Below, in pieces: positions 49,036 through 56,963 of a DNA stretch of 64,000 nt. Source of the stretch: JAUPTX01 sp964652835 (lineage in GTDB: Bacteria > Patescibacteriota > Minisyncoccia > Phycocordibacterales > CSBR16-119); contig CAZZCB010000002.1 of the NCBI GenBank assembly GCA_964652835.1, forward strand, positions 28,453 through 92,452, given 5' to 3'. Numbering within the stretch: position 1 is the stretch's first letter; the number at the start of each line of letters is the position of its first letter. Under the pieces are notes generated by a model that ran no database searches, was not told where the DNA came from, and saw nothing but the letters and a program-made list of their open reading frames with translations. The translations under genes and the position numbers were made by a program.

Positions 49036-50079
49036 ATGTCAGAAAATAATCGAAGCGATGAAAAGATGTCACCAAAGTTCTTTTTTCTTTCTCTTGGGGT
49101 TTTGGCAACGCTTATCACCACTGTGGTTTCGTTTTTAAACCTTGCGTTTCAAACTCTAAACAAGCACCTGCCAGATGCGCTAAACGCTAGTTACACTTAC
49201 GGATACTCTTCTTGGAGTTATGAAGCTATCAGAGTGTCGCTTGCAACTTTGATCATCTTTTTCCCAGCCTTTCTAGCTCTTTCATATTTCTGGAAAAAAG
49301 CTTCAGCTGGCGCGCTTGGAAGGATAGATGAAGTTATCAGAAGATGGATGATTTATCTTATCCTATTCCTCTCGAGCGTTGTTGTACTTGTCGACCTTGT
49401 TATCTTGGTAAACTATTTTGTTTCTGGAGAAATCACAGAAAGATTTATTTATAAAGTTCTGATAACTCTGCTTGCCGCTGTGTTCGTCGGCGTTTACTTT
49501 ATTTGGGAACTTCAGGGTAAGAAAAAAGTAATGGGTATTTCAGTTGGAATTTCTTCTGCTATTAAATCTTCTGTTATAGTTCTCGCTCTTATAATCTGGA
49601 GCTTCACTATTATCGGATCACCTGCACAGCAAAGAGACTGGAGACTCGATGAAAGAAGAATACAAGACTTACAATCAATCCAATGGCAAGTTATAAATTT
49701 CTGGCAACAAAAAGAAAAACTTCCAGAAACTTTAGCAGAAATGTCAAATCCAATCTCAGGATTTATGACACCTGTAGATCCAGAATTTCAGAAAGGTTTT
49801 ACTTACGAATACAAAAAGATAGGGGATATGAAGTTCGAGCTTTGCGCTACATTTAGCGAAGTGATGCCACAAGGTTGGGTGGAATATGGAAACGGAGGAG
49901 GAGTCAGTCCGATGTTTAGTGACGGTAGAGACATCGCTGTTTCATCAATGCCGTATCCAGGAGTAGGAGGAGACTCTTGGCTTCACGAAGCGGGAAGAAC
50001 TTGCTTTGAAAGAGAGATTGATAAAGATATCTATCCACCTTTTCCAAAAGAACAAAAAGTACAAGGGGGTTGGCAGTAG
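49036..50079 (+). CDS. DUF5671 membrane protein with C-terminal exported part
   Basis: A 347-residue protein with six hydrophobic segments in the first 200 residues (starting FFFLSLGVLATLITTVVSFLNL, in part) and a soluble C-terminal domain of about 150 residues reading DERRIQDLQSIQWQVINFWQ, LPETLAEMSNPISGF, FTYEYKKIGDMKFELCATF. The membrane part matches DUF5671, frequent in CPR genomes. The tail resembles type II secretion/pilin-like pseudopilin tails in pattern only. Function unknown; TATAAT near 49001 precedes it. Confidence 0.85.
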   Translation: MSENNRSDEKMSPKFFFLSLGVLATLITTVVSFLNLAFQTLNKHLPDALNASYTYGYSSWSYEAIRVSLATLIIFFPAFLALSYFWKKASAGALGRIDEVIRRWMIYLILFLSSVVVLVDLVILVNYFVSGEITERFIYKVLITLLAAVFVGVYFIWELQGKKKVMGISVGISSAIKSSVIVLALIIWSFTIIGSPAQQRDWRLDERRIQDLQSIQWQVINFWQQKEKLPETLAEMSNPISGFMTPVDPEFQKGFTYEYKKIGDMKFELCATFSEVMPQGWVEYGNGGGVSPMFSDGRDIAVSSMPYPGVGGDSWLHEAGRTCFEREIDKDIYPPFPKEQKVQGGWQ

Positions 50080-50092
50080 AAAAATATAAATT

Positions 50093-50127
50093 AAAAGCAC
50101 CGCGGGCCTTCGGCCCGCGGTGCTTTT
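50093..50127. terminator. Strong bidirectional terminator
   Basis: AAAAGCACCGCGGGCC, TTC, GGCCCGCGGTGCTTTT. Confidence 0.92.
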
Positions 50128-50168
50128 CTTTGTCTTAACAAAACCCGCATTTTTATAAAATTTCCCCA

Positions 50169-50196
50169 TAGACTTTTCTTAGAAAAAATATATCAT
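50169..50196 (+). promoter_or_regulatory. Possible promoter of the desaturase gene
   Basis: TAGACT (50169-50174), 16-nt spacer, TATCAT (50191-50196), then A/C-rich leader taaaagaaaacaacactgtc. A TATAAA at about 50152 preceded by TTGTCT is an alternative. Confidence 0.5.
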
Positions 50197-50216
50197 TAAA
50201 AGAAAACAACACTGTC

Positions 50217-51290
50217 ATGGAACAGACACGTTTCAGTCAAGATTCAGACCATTTAATGAAGGCCTTGCGAGAGAGAATCGATGGATACTTCATCGAAAAA
50301 GGTATGAAAAAGACTGGGAACGCATCTCTATATCTCAAGTCTATTTTCATGCTTTCGTTGTGGCTTGTTCCTTACATTTTGAGCTTTGTTCTCGGGATTA
50401 GCCTCTGGTGGTGTCTCTTAGCTCTCGCCGTTCTTGCTGGTATCGGTATGGCTGGTGTCGGTATGACTATTATGCACGACGCAAACCATGGAACTTTCCA
50501 CCACAAAAAGTCGGTGAATGAGCTCGTCGCAAATCTGATGTTCCTTTTGCCGGCTCATCCATACAACTGGAAAAACCAGCATAACATTGCGCATCACACT
50601 CATACAAACATCGACGGACATGATGAAGACGTGGAGTCCGGAGGACTTCTTCGCCTTACGAAAGAGCAAGAGTGGAAATCTGTCCACCAGTACCAATTTC
50701 TTTACGCACCGTTTCTCTACGCGATGACCACGCTCATGAGAGCTGTGGTTTGGGAATTCACTAGGCTCGATAGGCACTTCAAAGAGCATCCTAACATCAG
50801 CCTTTCCAAAAGGCGAAAAGAGTGGACGACTCTCATTTCATTGCGAATCGTTTACTTCCTCTTTTGGATCGGCGTTCCGATTTTCTTTGGGGTCAATGAG
50901 TGGTATTTCCCGCTTGTTTTCTTTCTGGTGATGCACTTGGTTTGCGGACTTTTTCTTACGATTGTCTTTCAGACGGCGCACGCCGTGCCAAAAGCACAGA
51001 CCTTTAGCGGCACCGAAGAAAGGCATTCTTGGGTCGTTCACCAGCTTGTAACAACTTGCAACTTTGCTACTAGTAGCAGATTTGCATGTTGGTTTTTGGG
51101 AGGATTAAACTTCCAGAAAGAGCATCACCTTTTTCCTAACATTTCCCACGTCCACTATCCAGCGATTTCTCCGATACTTCGTGGGTCTTGTAAGGAGAGG
51201 GGAATTGTCTACATCGAGTACAAAAGCTTTTTCGGGGCTGTAGGGGCCCACTTCCAGCTCCTCTACACTCTGGGTAGGAAACCCATCTGA
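50217..51290 (+). CDS. Membrane fatty-acid desaturase
   Basis: A 357-residue acyl-lipid/acyl-CoA desaturase with the three His boxes for the di-iron site: HDANHGTFHH, HNIAHHTHTN, and QKEHHLFPNISH (QxxHH). Four membrane helices surround them. It inserts a double bond into fatty-acyl chains and needs O2 and an electron donor, none of which is encoded nearby. This is unusual in a genome that seems to lack lipid synthesis genes. GC content is raised and it is a single-gene unit with A/C-rich leader and private terminator, suggesting acquisition by transfer. Confidence 0.92.
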   Translation: MEQTRFSQDSDHLMKALRERIDGYFIEKGMKKTGNASLYLKSIFMLSLWLVPYILSFVLGISLWWCLLALAVLAGIGMAGVGMTIMHDANHGTFHHKKSVNELVANLMFLLPAHPYNWKNQHNIAHHTHTNIDGHDEDVESGGLLRLTKEQEWKSVHQYQFLYAPFLYAMTTLMRAVVWEFTRLDRHFKEHPNISLSKRRKEWTTLISLRIVYFLFWIGVPIFFGVNEWYFPLVFFLVMHLVCGLFLTIVFQTAHAVPKAQTFSGTEERHSWVVHQLVTTCNFATSSRFACWFLGGLNFQKEHHLFPNISHVHYPAISPILRGSCKERGIVYIEYKSFFGAVGAHFQLLYTLGRKPI

Positions 51291-51295
51291 ACACG

Positions 51296-51325
51296 AAAGC
51301 CCGCCGGTAGACCGGCGGGCTTTTT
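51296..51325. terminator. Intrinsic terminator of the desaturase gene
   Basis: AAAGCCCGCCGGT, AG, ACCGGCGGGCTTTTT. Confidence 0.9.
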
Positions 51326-51358
51326 CTTTTATCACACGCTATGTATAATGCTCTTGTT

Positions 51359-51676
51359 ATGAAAAAAGACACATCGTGGGGAGGAGTTGCAAAATGGTAT
51401 GACAATCACTTAGAGAGTGACAATACTTATCATACACAAGTCGTCGCGCCGAACCTCCTACGTGTTGTAGACCTTCAGCCAGAAGAATCACTCCTCGAGC
51501 TCGGCTGTGGTCAAGGTTTTTTCCTTGAAAAGTTCTCTCAGATTTCTAAAAAAGTAACAGGTGTTGATTTAGGGAAATCACTTATAGAAATAGCAAAAAA
51601 TAAAATAAAAGGAGTTTCATTTTTCATTGGCAACGCTGAAGATGAAAGTATTCTAAAAGGTGAAAAGTTCTTTTAG
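51359..51676 (+). pseudogene. SAM-dependent methyltransferase, C-terminally truncated
   Basis: A 105-residue fragment of a class I methyltransferase: WGGVAKWYDNHLESDNTYH, LLELGCGQGFFLEKF (SAM motif I), VTGVDLGKSL and VSFFIGNAEDESILKGEKF. The sequence then hits a stop exactly where the DVV/DAV strand (motif IV) should follow, and the next 50 bp contain no continuation in any frame. Intact homologues have about 200 residues. TATAAT (51344-51349) 9 nt before ATG gives a near-leaderless start. The break marks the left edge of a more AT-rich island. Confidence 0.8.
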
Positions 51677-51729
51677 GAAGATGTAACCAGCTTAATTTAT
51701 TTAGAATAAAAAATATTAATGTAATTAGT

Positions 51730-52386
51730 ATGTATAATTATTCAATCTATAAAAAAACTAATAAAGATTCATCTTTAAACCCAGGAAAGAACAACATTGA
51801 TCAGATTATAAGTATTGTCGAAAAAAATTATGGAAAAGATAAAATAAAATCAAAATCTGAATTCAAAAAAGAGTTAAATAAAAATGATTTTATCGCAATA
51901 GCTTTTTGTGCAAAGAATATCCAGGGATATATAACAGGCAAAATAAACGTTAATTTAAAATCTGTACACTATTCTGGGATAGCAATTTTGCCAAGTGCCT
52001 CAGGAGATGGTATAGCAAAAAAACTTATAGAAAAAACATTTAAGGAATACAGTCCAAGTTTTATAAGTTTCTCTACTCAGAATCCAGTTGTATATTCTTT
52101 ATTAATTAAAAATGGTTTTGATCTTTACCCAAATATTAAAAATAAAGTCACATATAGAGTAAAAATATTTTGCCAAAAAATAATAAAATATAAGGGAATC
52201 AATAATTTTGTTGAAAAAGATTTCTTAATAAAAAATAAATATGACAGATGCTTGTATGACTCGATACCAAACTCAAGATACAAAGATATAGACTCTTGGT
52301 TTATTAAAAAAATAAAAGCAAAAAACAGAAGAACAAGAAATGCAATTTTTGTAGTTGGTATACCAATAAAAAAAGATGGTAGTTAA
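51730..52386 (+). CDS. GNAT-family acetyltransferase-like protein
   Basis: A 218-residue protein. The N-terminal 125 residues have the GNAT pattern: IAIAFCAKNIQGYITGKINV, YSGIAILPSASGDGIAKKLI (acetyl-CoA loop, here with SASGDGI instead of the usual R/Q-x-x-G-x-G/A) and VVYSLLIKNGFDLYPN. The C-terminal 90 residues are Lys/Ile-rich and unassigned. Very AT-rich, first gene of the accessory island. Substrate unknown; detoxification or peptide modification is possible given the MccF-like peptidase further on. Confidence 0.75.
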   Translation: MYNYSIYKKTNKDSSLNPGKNNIDQIISIVEKNYGKDKIKSKSEFKKELNKNDFIAIAFCAKNIQGYITGKINVNLKSVHYSGIAILPSASGDGIAKKLIEKTFKEYSPSFISFSTQNPVVYSLLIKNGFDLYPNIKNKVTYRVKIFCQKIIKYKGINNFVEKDFLIKNKYDRCLYDSIPNSRYKDIDSWFIKKIKAKNRRTRNAIFVVGIPIKKDGS

Positions 52387-52488
52387 TTTAAATCAGTAAC
52401 ATCTATTACCTTCCATAATCTTTGTTGTTTGAAACGCTATAAATTCATTAGAATATTACCTACTTAATGAGATGGTTTTATTTATTTG

Positions 52489-52560
52489 TGACTCTACGGA
52501 GAATCGAACTCCGATTTGATCCTTGAGAAGGACCCGTCCTAACCGTTAGACGATAGAGCC
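52489..52560 (-). tRNA. tRNA-Glu (anticodon CUC)
   Basis: Minus-strand cloverleaf of 72 nt: acceptor GGCTCTA/TAGAGTC, D-arm with AACGGTTAG, anticodon stem GGTCC/GGATC (one G-U) with loop TTCTCAA giving CTC, variable loop AAAT, T-arm CGGAG-TTCGATT-CTCCG, discriminator A. CCA is not encoded. It lies inside the accessory island. Confidence 0.95.
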
Positions 52561-52620
52561 ATATTGTTTTATGGACCAATAAAGAATACCTAAAAAAACT
52601 CACTAAATCAAGGTTATTAA

Positions 52621-52652
52621 AAAACAAAAAACCCCTGACTTTCGTCGTGGGG
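52621..52652 (-). terminator. Terminator of the 86-residue minus-strand gene
   Basis: CCCC/GGGG stem with inner GAC-GAAA-GTC (52632-52652); minus-strand TTTTTTG follows. Confidence 0.7.
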
Positions 52653-52671
52653 ATTTACTCGGGCTCCTTCG

Positions 52672-52932
52672 TTACTGCGGGTATATTATTAGTTCGCCTG
52701 TGTTCAGTTCGAGATTGAAAGATCCAAAAATGTAAGACCTGTGTAATTGATTAGACGCAGGATACTTGAAAGAGAAGTGAAAGATATCATCTTCTTTCCA
52801 AAAGTGTTTTACCACCAAATCCATAGAAGATGGGCCGTGTGGCGATAGAACTTTTACTTTTACAAGTCTTCCTTTTTCGATATCCTCTTCATCTATTTCA
52901 TCCATAGGTAAGAGCTTATACCTCTTGATCAT
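52672..52932 (-). CDS. Hypothetical protein, 86 residues, single-gene unit
   Basis: Minus-strand gene starting MIKRYKLLPMDEIDEEDIEK. After an acidic patch it reads as a small beta-barrel (GRLVKVKVLSPHGPSSMDLV, HFWKEDDIFHFSFKYP, SYIFGSFNLELNTGELIIY). No family recognised, no signal peptide. Its promoter (TTGTGT-16-TAGTAT) is back to back with that of the GC-rich gene at 53067, the leader AAAACACATAGCC is A/C-rich and it has its own terminator. Function unknown. Confidence 0.7.
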   Translation of the reverse strand: MIKRYKLLPMDEIDEEDIEKGRLVKVKVLSPHGPSSMDLVVKHFWKEDDIFHFSFKYPASNQLHRSYIFGSFNLELNTGELIIYPQ

Positions 52933-52949
52933 GGCTATGTGTTTTTAAA

Positions 52950-52977
52950 ATACTATCATAGGGGAATAAAAACACAA
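52950..52977 (-). promoter_or_regulatory. Promoter of the 86-residue gene
   Basis: Minus strand TTGTGT (52972-52977), 16-nt spacer, TAGTAT (52950-52955). Confidence 0.5.
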
Positions 52978-52989
52978 ACATTTCAAGTA

Positions 52990-53017
52990 TTGACAAAAGC
53001 TTTTAAAATGTTAAAAT
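52990..53017 (+). promoter_or_regulatory. Promoter of the GC-rich gene at 53067
   Basis: TTGACA (52990-52995), 16-nt spacer, TAAAAT (53012-53017), 12 bp from the divergent -35; leader ccaatcaaccaaaccaaccc is A/C-only. Confidence 0.75.
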
Positions 53018-53066
53018 ACGCAAAGTTCCTTCACAGAAAACCAATCAACCAAACCAACCCAAGAAC

Positions 53067-53906
53067 ATGAGTAAGATTTTCGAAAAGCCTGCTATCGGGC
53101 GAGTGCACCTATGCCTGACCGGAGATGGTTCCAAAGAAGTGCTCGTAAAGGTCGGGCCCATCTTCGCCCAGAAGCTGTCGTCCTTGTTGCGCGGCGTCAT
53201 GGTCACTCCGAGAGTGGTCGCATGCCCGAAGAAACCAGGATGCTATCGACTACTGTTCGATGTGCCGTCGCTCACGCGTCTTCCTGAAGGCGTTGAGGCT
53301 GTGGAAAGGGGTGAGGAGGTCTTGCGCGTGGTGACATTCCCGCTTGAGGCAATATCGCTCAAGCTGAGGAAGGTCGCCAAAGGCTTCGAGCGCGTCTTCA
53401 AAGGCGCGAAGATCAGCCCAGACGGCGAAGAGCTTCTGTTGCTGTTTGGCAACAACAAGCAACAGGTCATCAACATCCGGGGCGTGGCGAAGCGCTTCAA
53501 TCTCACGTTGCGTGAGCCTGACGAGCCCAAGCCAGCTGAGCGAGGAAAGGCGATCTACTTGGTCGCTCCGCTCAAAAAGCAGATGGTCGCTACCCCCAAG
53601 GTGTCCAAGCCTAAGCAGAGGGCTGCACTCCGGCCTCGCCTGAAAAAGGCGCTCAAGAGCCCGGCCCCGAGCAGGAGCTCGCTTCGGCTCATGGTGCGAT
53701 CAGCGCTGCTGATCTTGCCTCCAAAGGACCAGAAGGATATCATCTCTTCGGCCTTGGCGAAACTGTCCCCAGAAGACTTCGTGTCTGTGGTGGAGAAGGT
53801 GTTGCCGCGTGGGCTTCTCTTGCAAACTGGTACCAAAATGCCCTCCAAGAAAAAGGGCACAGGTACCAAGGTGCGGGAAGAGCGTTTGGTTCATCTGCAC
53901 AACTGA
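53067..53906 (+). CDS. GC-rich hypothetical protein of foreign codon use, 279 residues
   Basis: No family is recognised. Two similar-looking alpha/beta halves seem to occupy residues 1-150 (VHLCLTGDGSKEVLVKVGPI, CYRLLFDVPSLTRLP, EELLLLFGNNKQQVINIRGV), then a basic Pro/Lys/Arg linker (KPKQRAALRPRLKKALKSPA) and a C-terminal helical segment (DQKDIISSALAKLSPEDFVS). The gene is strikingly GC-rich, using codons such as CTG, GTC and CGC that are rare in its AT-rich surroundings. Own promoter, A/C-rich leader and terminator. The basic linker suggests nucleic-acid binding; this is a guess. Confidence 0.75.
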   Translation: MSKIFEKPAIGRVHLCLTGDGSKEVLVKVGPIFAQKLSSLLRGVMVTPRVVACPKKPGCYRLLFDVPSLTRLPEGVEAVERGEEVLRVVTFPLEAISLKLRKVAKGFERVFKGAKISPDGEELLLLFGNNKQQVINIRGVAKRFNLTLREPDEPKPAERGKAIYLVAPLKKQMVATPKVSKPKQRAALRPRLKKALKSPAPSRSSLRLMVRSALLILPPKDQKDIISSALAKLSPEDFVSVVEKVLPRGLLLQTGTKMPSKKKGTGTKVREERLVHLHN

Positions 53907-53922
53907 TAAGGCACATGCCTTG

Positions 53923-53953
53923 AAAGCCCTGGCGTTCGCGCCGGGGCTTTTTT
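53923..53953 (+). terminator. Intrinsic terminator
   Basis: AAAGCCC-GGCG, TTCG, CGCC-GGGCTTTTTT. Confidence 0.9.
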
Positions 53954-54064
53954 GAAAAAATAACTTACTTTATAATACTCACGCAATTTTTAATTTACAA
54001 GTTTCCTTGTAAAAAGCATCTTTTTAGGGCAATATATAAATATTAGATAATTTAGTTTGCTTAC

Positions 54065-55111
54065 ATGAAAAACTCAAAAAAAAATTCAATACTCAAAAAT
54101 GGTTCAATAATTGGTGTCGTTGCTCCCTCATGGGCTGGCCCAGGGGTTTTTCCTAAGGTTTTTGAATTAGGACTAAGAATGTTGGAAGAAAATTTTAACT
54201 TAAAAATTAAAGAATATCCCAACACAAGAGGTTCAAAACAGGATCTTTTTAATAATCCTAAAAAACGAGCAGAGGATCTCATGATGGCGTTCGAGGACTC
54301 AGAAACAGACATGATAATCTCTGCAATTGGTGGCAATGATTCGATAAGAATTTTACCTTATCTGAATATGCAAAGAATTAAAAATAACCCCAAGCCATTT
54401 ATGGGATTTTCTGACACAACAACTCTTCTTACTTTTCTAAGTCGTAATGGTATAAATACTATACATGGGCCATCAATTATGGCAGGGTTTTCAGAACCAG
54501 AAGGTTTACAAGAAGAATTTATTGATAATTTTATAAATTTTTTCATGAAACCATGGTCAGAAATTAATCTTATTCCGTATAAAAAATGGACAGAGATGGA
54601 CATATTGTGGTCTGATCCAGATTTTATGCTTCGAAAAAAGGAGTATAAAAATAATGACGGTTGGAAAATACTACAGGGAGATAGAAAATTTTCAGGTAGA
54701 TTGTATGGTGGGAATATTGAGATTTTTGAAATGTTGAAGGGTACACCTTTTATGGAAGATCTTAATTTTTTAGAAGGAAAAATATTATTTCTGGAAACTT
54801 CCGAAGAAATGCCGGGTATTTCTTATATAAAGTATTCTCTAAGAAGTATGGCAATTAGGGGTGTCTTTAATAAAATATCAGGTCTGTTATTTGGGCGTGC
54901 TAAAGGGTATTCTACTGATGATAAAGAAAAAATACATAAAGCTATAAAAGATGTTATTTCGGAAGAATTTTTGATTAAAGACTTACCTATTATTGCTGAT
55001 ATGGATTTTGGACACACTCAACCACAATGGTTCCTACCTCTAAACGCCAAGGCTGAAGTTGACCCAGATAAAAAAACATTTACTATTGTAGAAAATCCTT
55101 TTGCTAATTAG
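54065..55111 (+). CDS. S66-family peptidase (MccF/LD-carboxypeptidase-like)
   Basis: A 348-residue S66 serine peptidase. IIGVVAPSWAGPGVFPK is the N-terminal strand, ISAIGGNDSIRILPYL (GGND at 89-92) and FMGFSDTTTLL place the nucleophile at Ser116, FLETSEE supplies the catalytic Glu and DMDFGHTQPQWFLPL the His. The GGNDS form, rather than RGGYG, is closer to MccF-type members that cleave aminoacyl-nucleotide conjugates such as processed microcin C than to murein LD-carboxypeptidases. It converges on the minus-strand deaminase-like operon. Subfamily assignment needs a tree. Confidence 0.85.
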   Translation: MKNSKKNSILKNGSIIGVVAPSWAGPGVFPKVFELGLRMLEENFNLKIKEYPNTRGSKQDLFNNPKKRAEDLMMAFEDSETDMIISAIGGNDSIRILPYLNMQRIKNNPKPFMGFSDTTTLLTFLSRNGINTIHGPSIMAGFSEPEGLQEEFIDNFINFFMKPWSEINLIPYKKWTEMDILWSDPDFMLRKKEYKNNDGWKILQGDRKFSGRLYGGNIEIFEMLKGTPFMEDLNFLEGKILFLETSEEMPGISYIKYSLRSMAIRGVFNKISGLLFGRAKGYSTDDKEKIHKAIKDVISEEFLIKDLPIIADMDFGHTQPQWFLPLNAKAEVDPDKKTFTIVENPFAN

Positions 55112-55120
55112 TTAAACCCA

Positions 55121-55639
55121 TTATACGTTTTCTTTAAAAATTTTAGAAGATTGTGGTCCCGTACTATTTTGATACTTGCCGTCATATAGTTTAATTTTAC
55201 CCTTTGTTTTCCAGAAGGTGACTTGTGATATGCTCATACCCGGGTATATTTTTATAGGCAGTGTAGATACAAGCTGTAGGGTTATATTCCCATGAGATCC
55301 TATATCTATAAGACCAGTGGAGCAATGAACAAATAATCCTTTTCTAGCTATACCAGATCTTGCATGTATGATTGGAACGTAATAATCGCTACCAACTTTT
55401 TCTTTGGTTGATGCTAGTATAAAATCACCTTTATTCATTTTATAACCAGATTTGGGTATTTTAATTTTTTTAAAGTTACATTTATTTTTAGGATCTAATA
55501 TCTCATCAGTATATTTAATAATCTCGTTACCTAACAAAAGATCGTACGAGTTGGTGCTTATTCGACTCTCATCAAAATCTTGAATGATTATTTTTTTATT
55601 TTTCACCTCTCTTATTATTTCTTGTCCGGTTAGTATCAT
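55121..55639 (-). CDS. dCTP deaminase/dUTPase-fold protein, paralogue A
   Basis: A 172-residue trimer-type dCTP deaminase-like protein: MILTGQEIIREVKNKKI, STNSYDLLLGNEI, IIHARSGIARKGLFVHCSTG, GNITLQLVSTLPIKIYPGMS and ISQVTFWKTKG follow the Dcd pattern. At the position of the catalytic Glu (LxLE) it has Gln (ITLQL), and the dUTPase-type Asp context is GLIDIGSHG. It may therefore have lost or changed catalysis. Paralogue B lies 6 nt upstream on the same strand. Last gene of a four-gene minus-strand operon. Confidence 0.82.
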   Translation of the reverse strand: MILTGQEIIREVKNKKIIIQDFDESRISTNSYDLLLGNEIIKYTDEILDPKNKCNFKKIKIPKSGYKMNKGDFILASTKEKVGSDYYVPIIHARSGIARKGLFVHCSTGLIDIGSHGNITLQLVSTLPIKIYPGMSISQVTFWKTKGKIKLYDGKYQNSTGPQSSKIFKENV

Positions 55640-55645
55640 ATTATA

Positions 55646-56140
55646 TTAAATTAAAGACTCTTGTGGACCCGAGTGTAGTCCATGCAAGCCATCATATTTT
55701 TTAATTCGACCTTTGTTTGCCCAAAAAGAAACTTGACCTATTTTCATTCCCGGGTAAATTTTAATTTTATTAACAGCCACAAGTTCCAGCGTCCATTGAT
55801 GGTTTGATGTCGTGTGGCCAAGGTCTGCAGATACTTGCACAAATAACCCCAGTCGGCCAATAGAGCTTCTACCTATTAAAGACATCGCATACTTTTTACT
55901 ACCGATTATTTCCTGTGTGTGCCCTAAGTACATAGTATTTGGATGTAATATATATCCATACTTAGGAATTTCAATTTCTACAAATTTATACTTGCCTTTA
56001 ATAATTTTTTTAAATATCTTTATTTTGTTACCAAGATGATAGTTGTAACTATTAGGGTTTACCATACTTTCCTTAAACGGTAATATATTTATATTATCGG
56101 ACTTAACTTCTTTTTTAATTTCTTCTCCTGTGAGTATCAT
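55646..56140 (-). CDS. dCTP deaminase-like protein, paralogue B
   Basis: A 164-residue Dcd-fold protein: MILTGEEIKKEVKSDNINIL, VNPNSYNYHLGNKI, LIGRSSIGRLGLFVQVSADL, QWTLELVAVNKIKIYPGMKI and GQVSFWANKGR. The catalytic-type Glu is kept (WTLEL), but PNSYNY replaces the usual PNSYDL and the DPG loop is ADLGHTTSNH. The two paralogues share about the same start (MILTG.EI..EVK) and length and probably arose by duplication, perhaps forming mixed trimers. Inference only. Confidence 0.82.
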   Translation of the reverse strand: MILTGEEIKKEVKSDNINILPFKESMVNPNSYNYHLGNKIKIFKKIIKGKYKFVEIEIPKYGYILHPNTMYLGHTQEIIGSKKYAMSLIGRSSIGRLGLFVQVSADLGHTTSNHQWTLELVAVNKIKIYPGMKIGQVSFWANKGRIKKYDGLHGLHSGPQESLI

Positions 56141-56145
56141 AATAT

Positions 56146-56949
56146 TTAAAACAATTCAACACATCTGTTTTTATATGTTGATTTTCTGTACCTTAAAACT
56201 AGGACACTATAGCCTTGATAACTTCTTAAAACATTAGACATTTCCTTGATTTCCATTAATCTTTTAAAGGACTCTTCATATTCGCCTTTAGTTAAATTGG
56301 TACCCTCACCCTTAAGTTTTTTTAATGTTGACAGACAGTAATGCTCTAATTCTTCCTTTGTTTCTGGTATTAGTATATTTCTTTCTTCATAAACTATTTC
56401 AAAATCAGAATATAAAGACATTATTTCTTTGTAATTTTCTTGTGTTATATTAATATCAAAAACAGCCTTTGCCCTATCTACAAGTTTTTTTGGTATTTTT
56501 TTATTTACATAAAATGGTGATGCAAGAATATATCCACCTTCTCTTAGAAGGTCGGGCATTTTTTCTATTATTTCTTTCGGTTCATCAAAAAAACCCAAAC
56601 TAGACCCTAGTATAATATGTGTAAATCTTTTTTTATCAGAAAAATCGTATGCGCTTGCATGTCTATAGTTGATTTTTATGTTCGGCGCATATGCTTCTTT
56701 ATTTTTTATAGAAGATTGTATTGATTTTTCTGATATATCAATACCTATACCCTTGCATTCTGACATTAAAGCTATTTCTCTAGAAGAGAAACCTGTTGTA
56801 CAAGCAATTTCCAGAATTCTTGATTTACTGTTTAAACTAGAAAAAACTTTCCATTTTGAAAGTGTGTTGTATGCTCCTGGTAATACATTCCATTGGTTTA
56901 TAAAACCCACGAAATCTGTATAACTCATTTCTTTTATTTTATTTTCCAT
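56146..56949 (-). CDS. SAM-dependent methyltransferase
   Basis: A 267-residue class I methyltransferase: SRILEIACTTGFSSREIALM (motif I with CTTG instead of G-x-G-x-G), CKGIGIDISEKSIQSSI, HIILGSSLGFFDEPKEII (motif IV) and LLREGGYILASPFYV. A C-terminal helical extension follows. Genes on both sides are 5-15 nt away on the same strand, so it is part of the ATP-grasp/Dcd-like operon. The acceptor could be a small molecule; unknown. Confidence 0.85.
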   Translation of the reverse strand: MENKIKEMSYTDFVGFINQWNVLPGAYNTLSKWKVFSSLNSKSRILEIACTTGFSSREIALMSECKGIGIDISEKSIQSSIKNKEAYAPNIKINYRHASAYDFSDKKRFTHIILGSSLGFFDEPKEIIEKMPDLLREGGYILASPFYVNKKIPKKLVDRAKAVFDINITQENYKEIMSLYSDFEIVYEERNILIPETKEELEHYCLSTLKKLKGEGTNLTKGEYEESFKRLMEIKEMSNVLRSYQGYSVLVLRYRKSTYKNRCVELF

Positions 56950-56963
56950 AATATTAATCTAAT

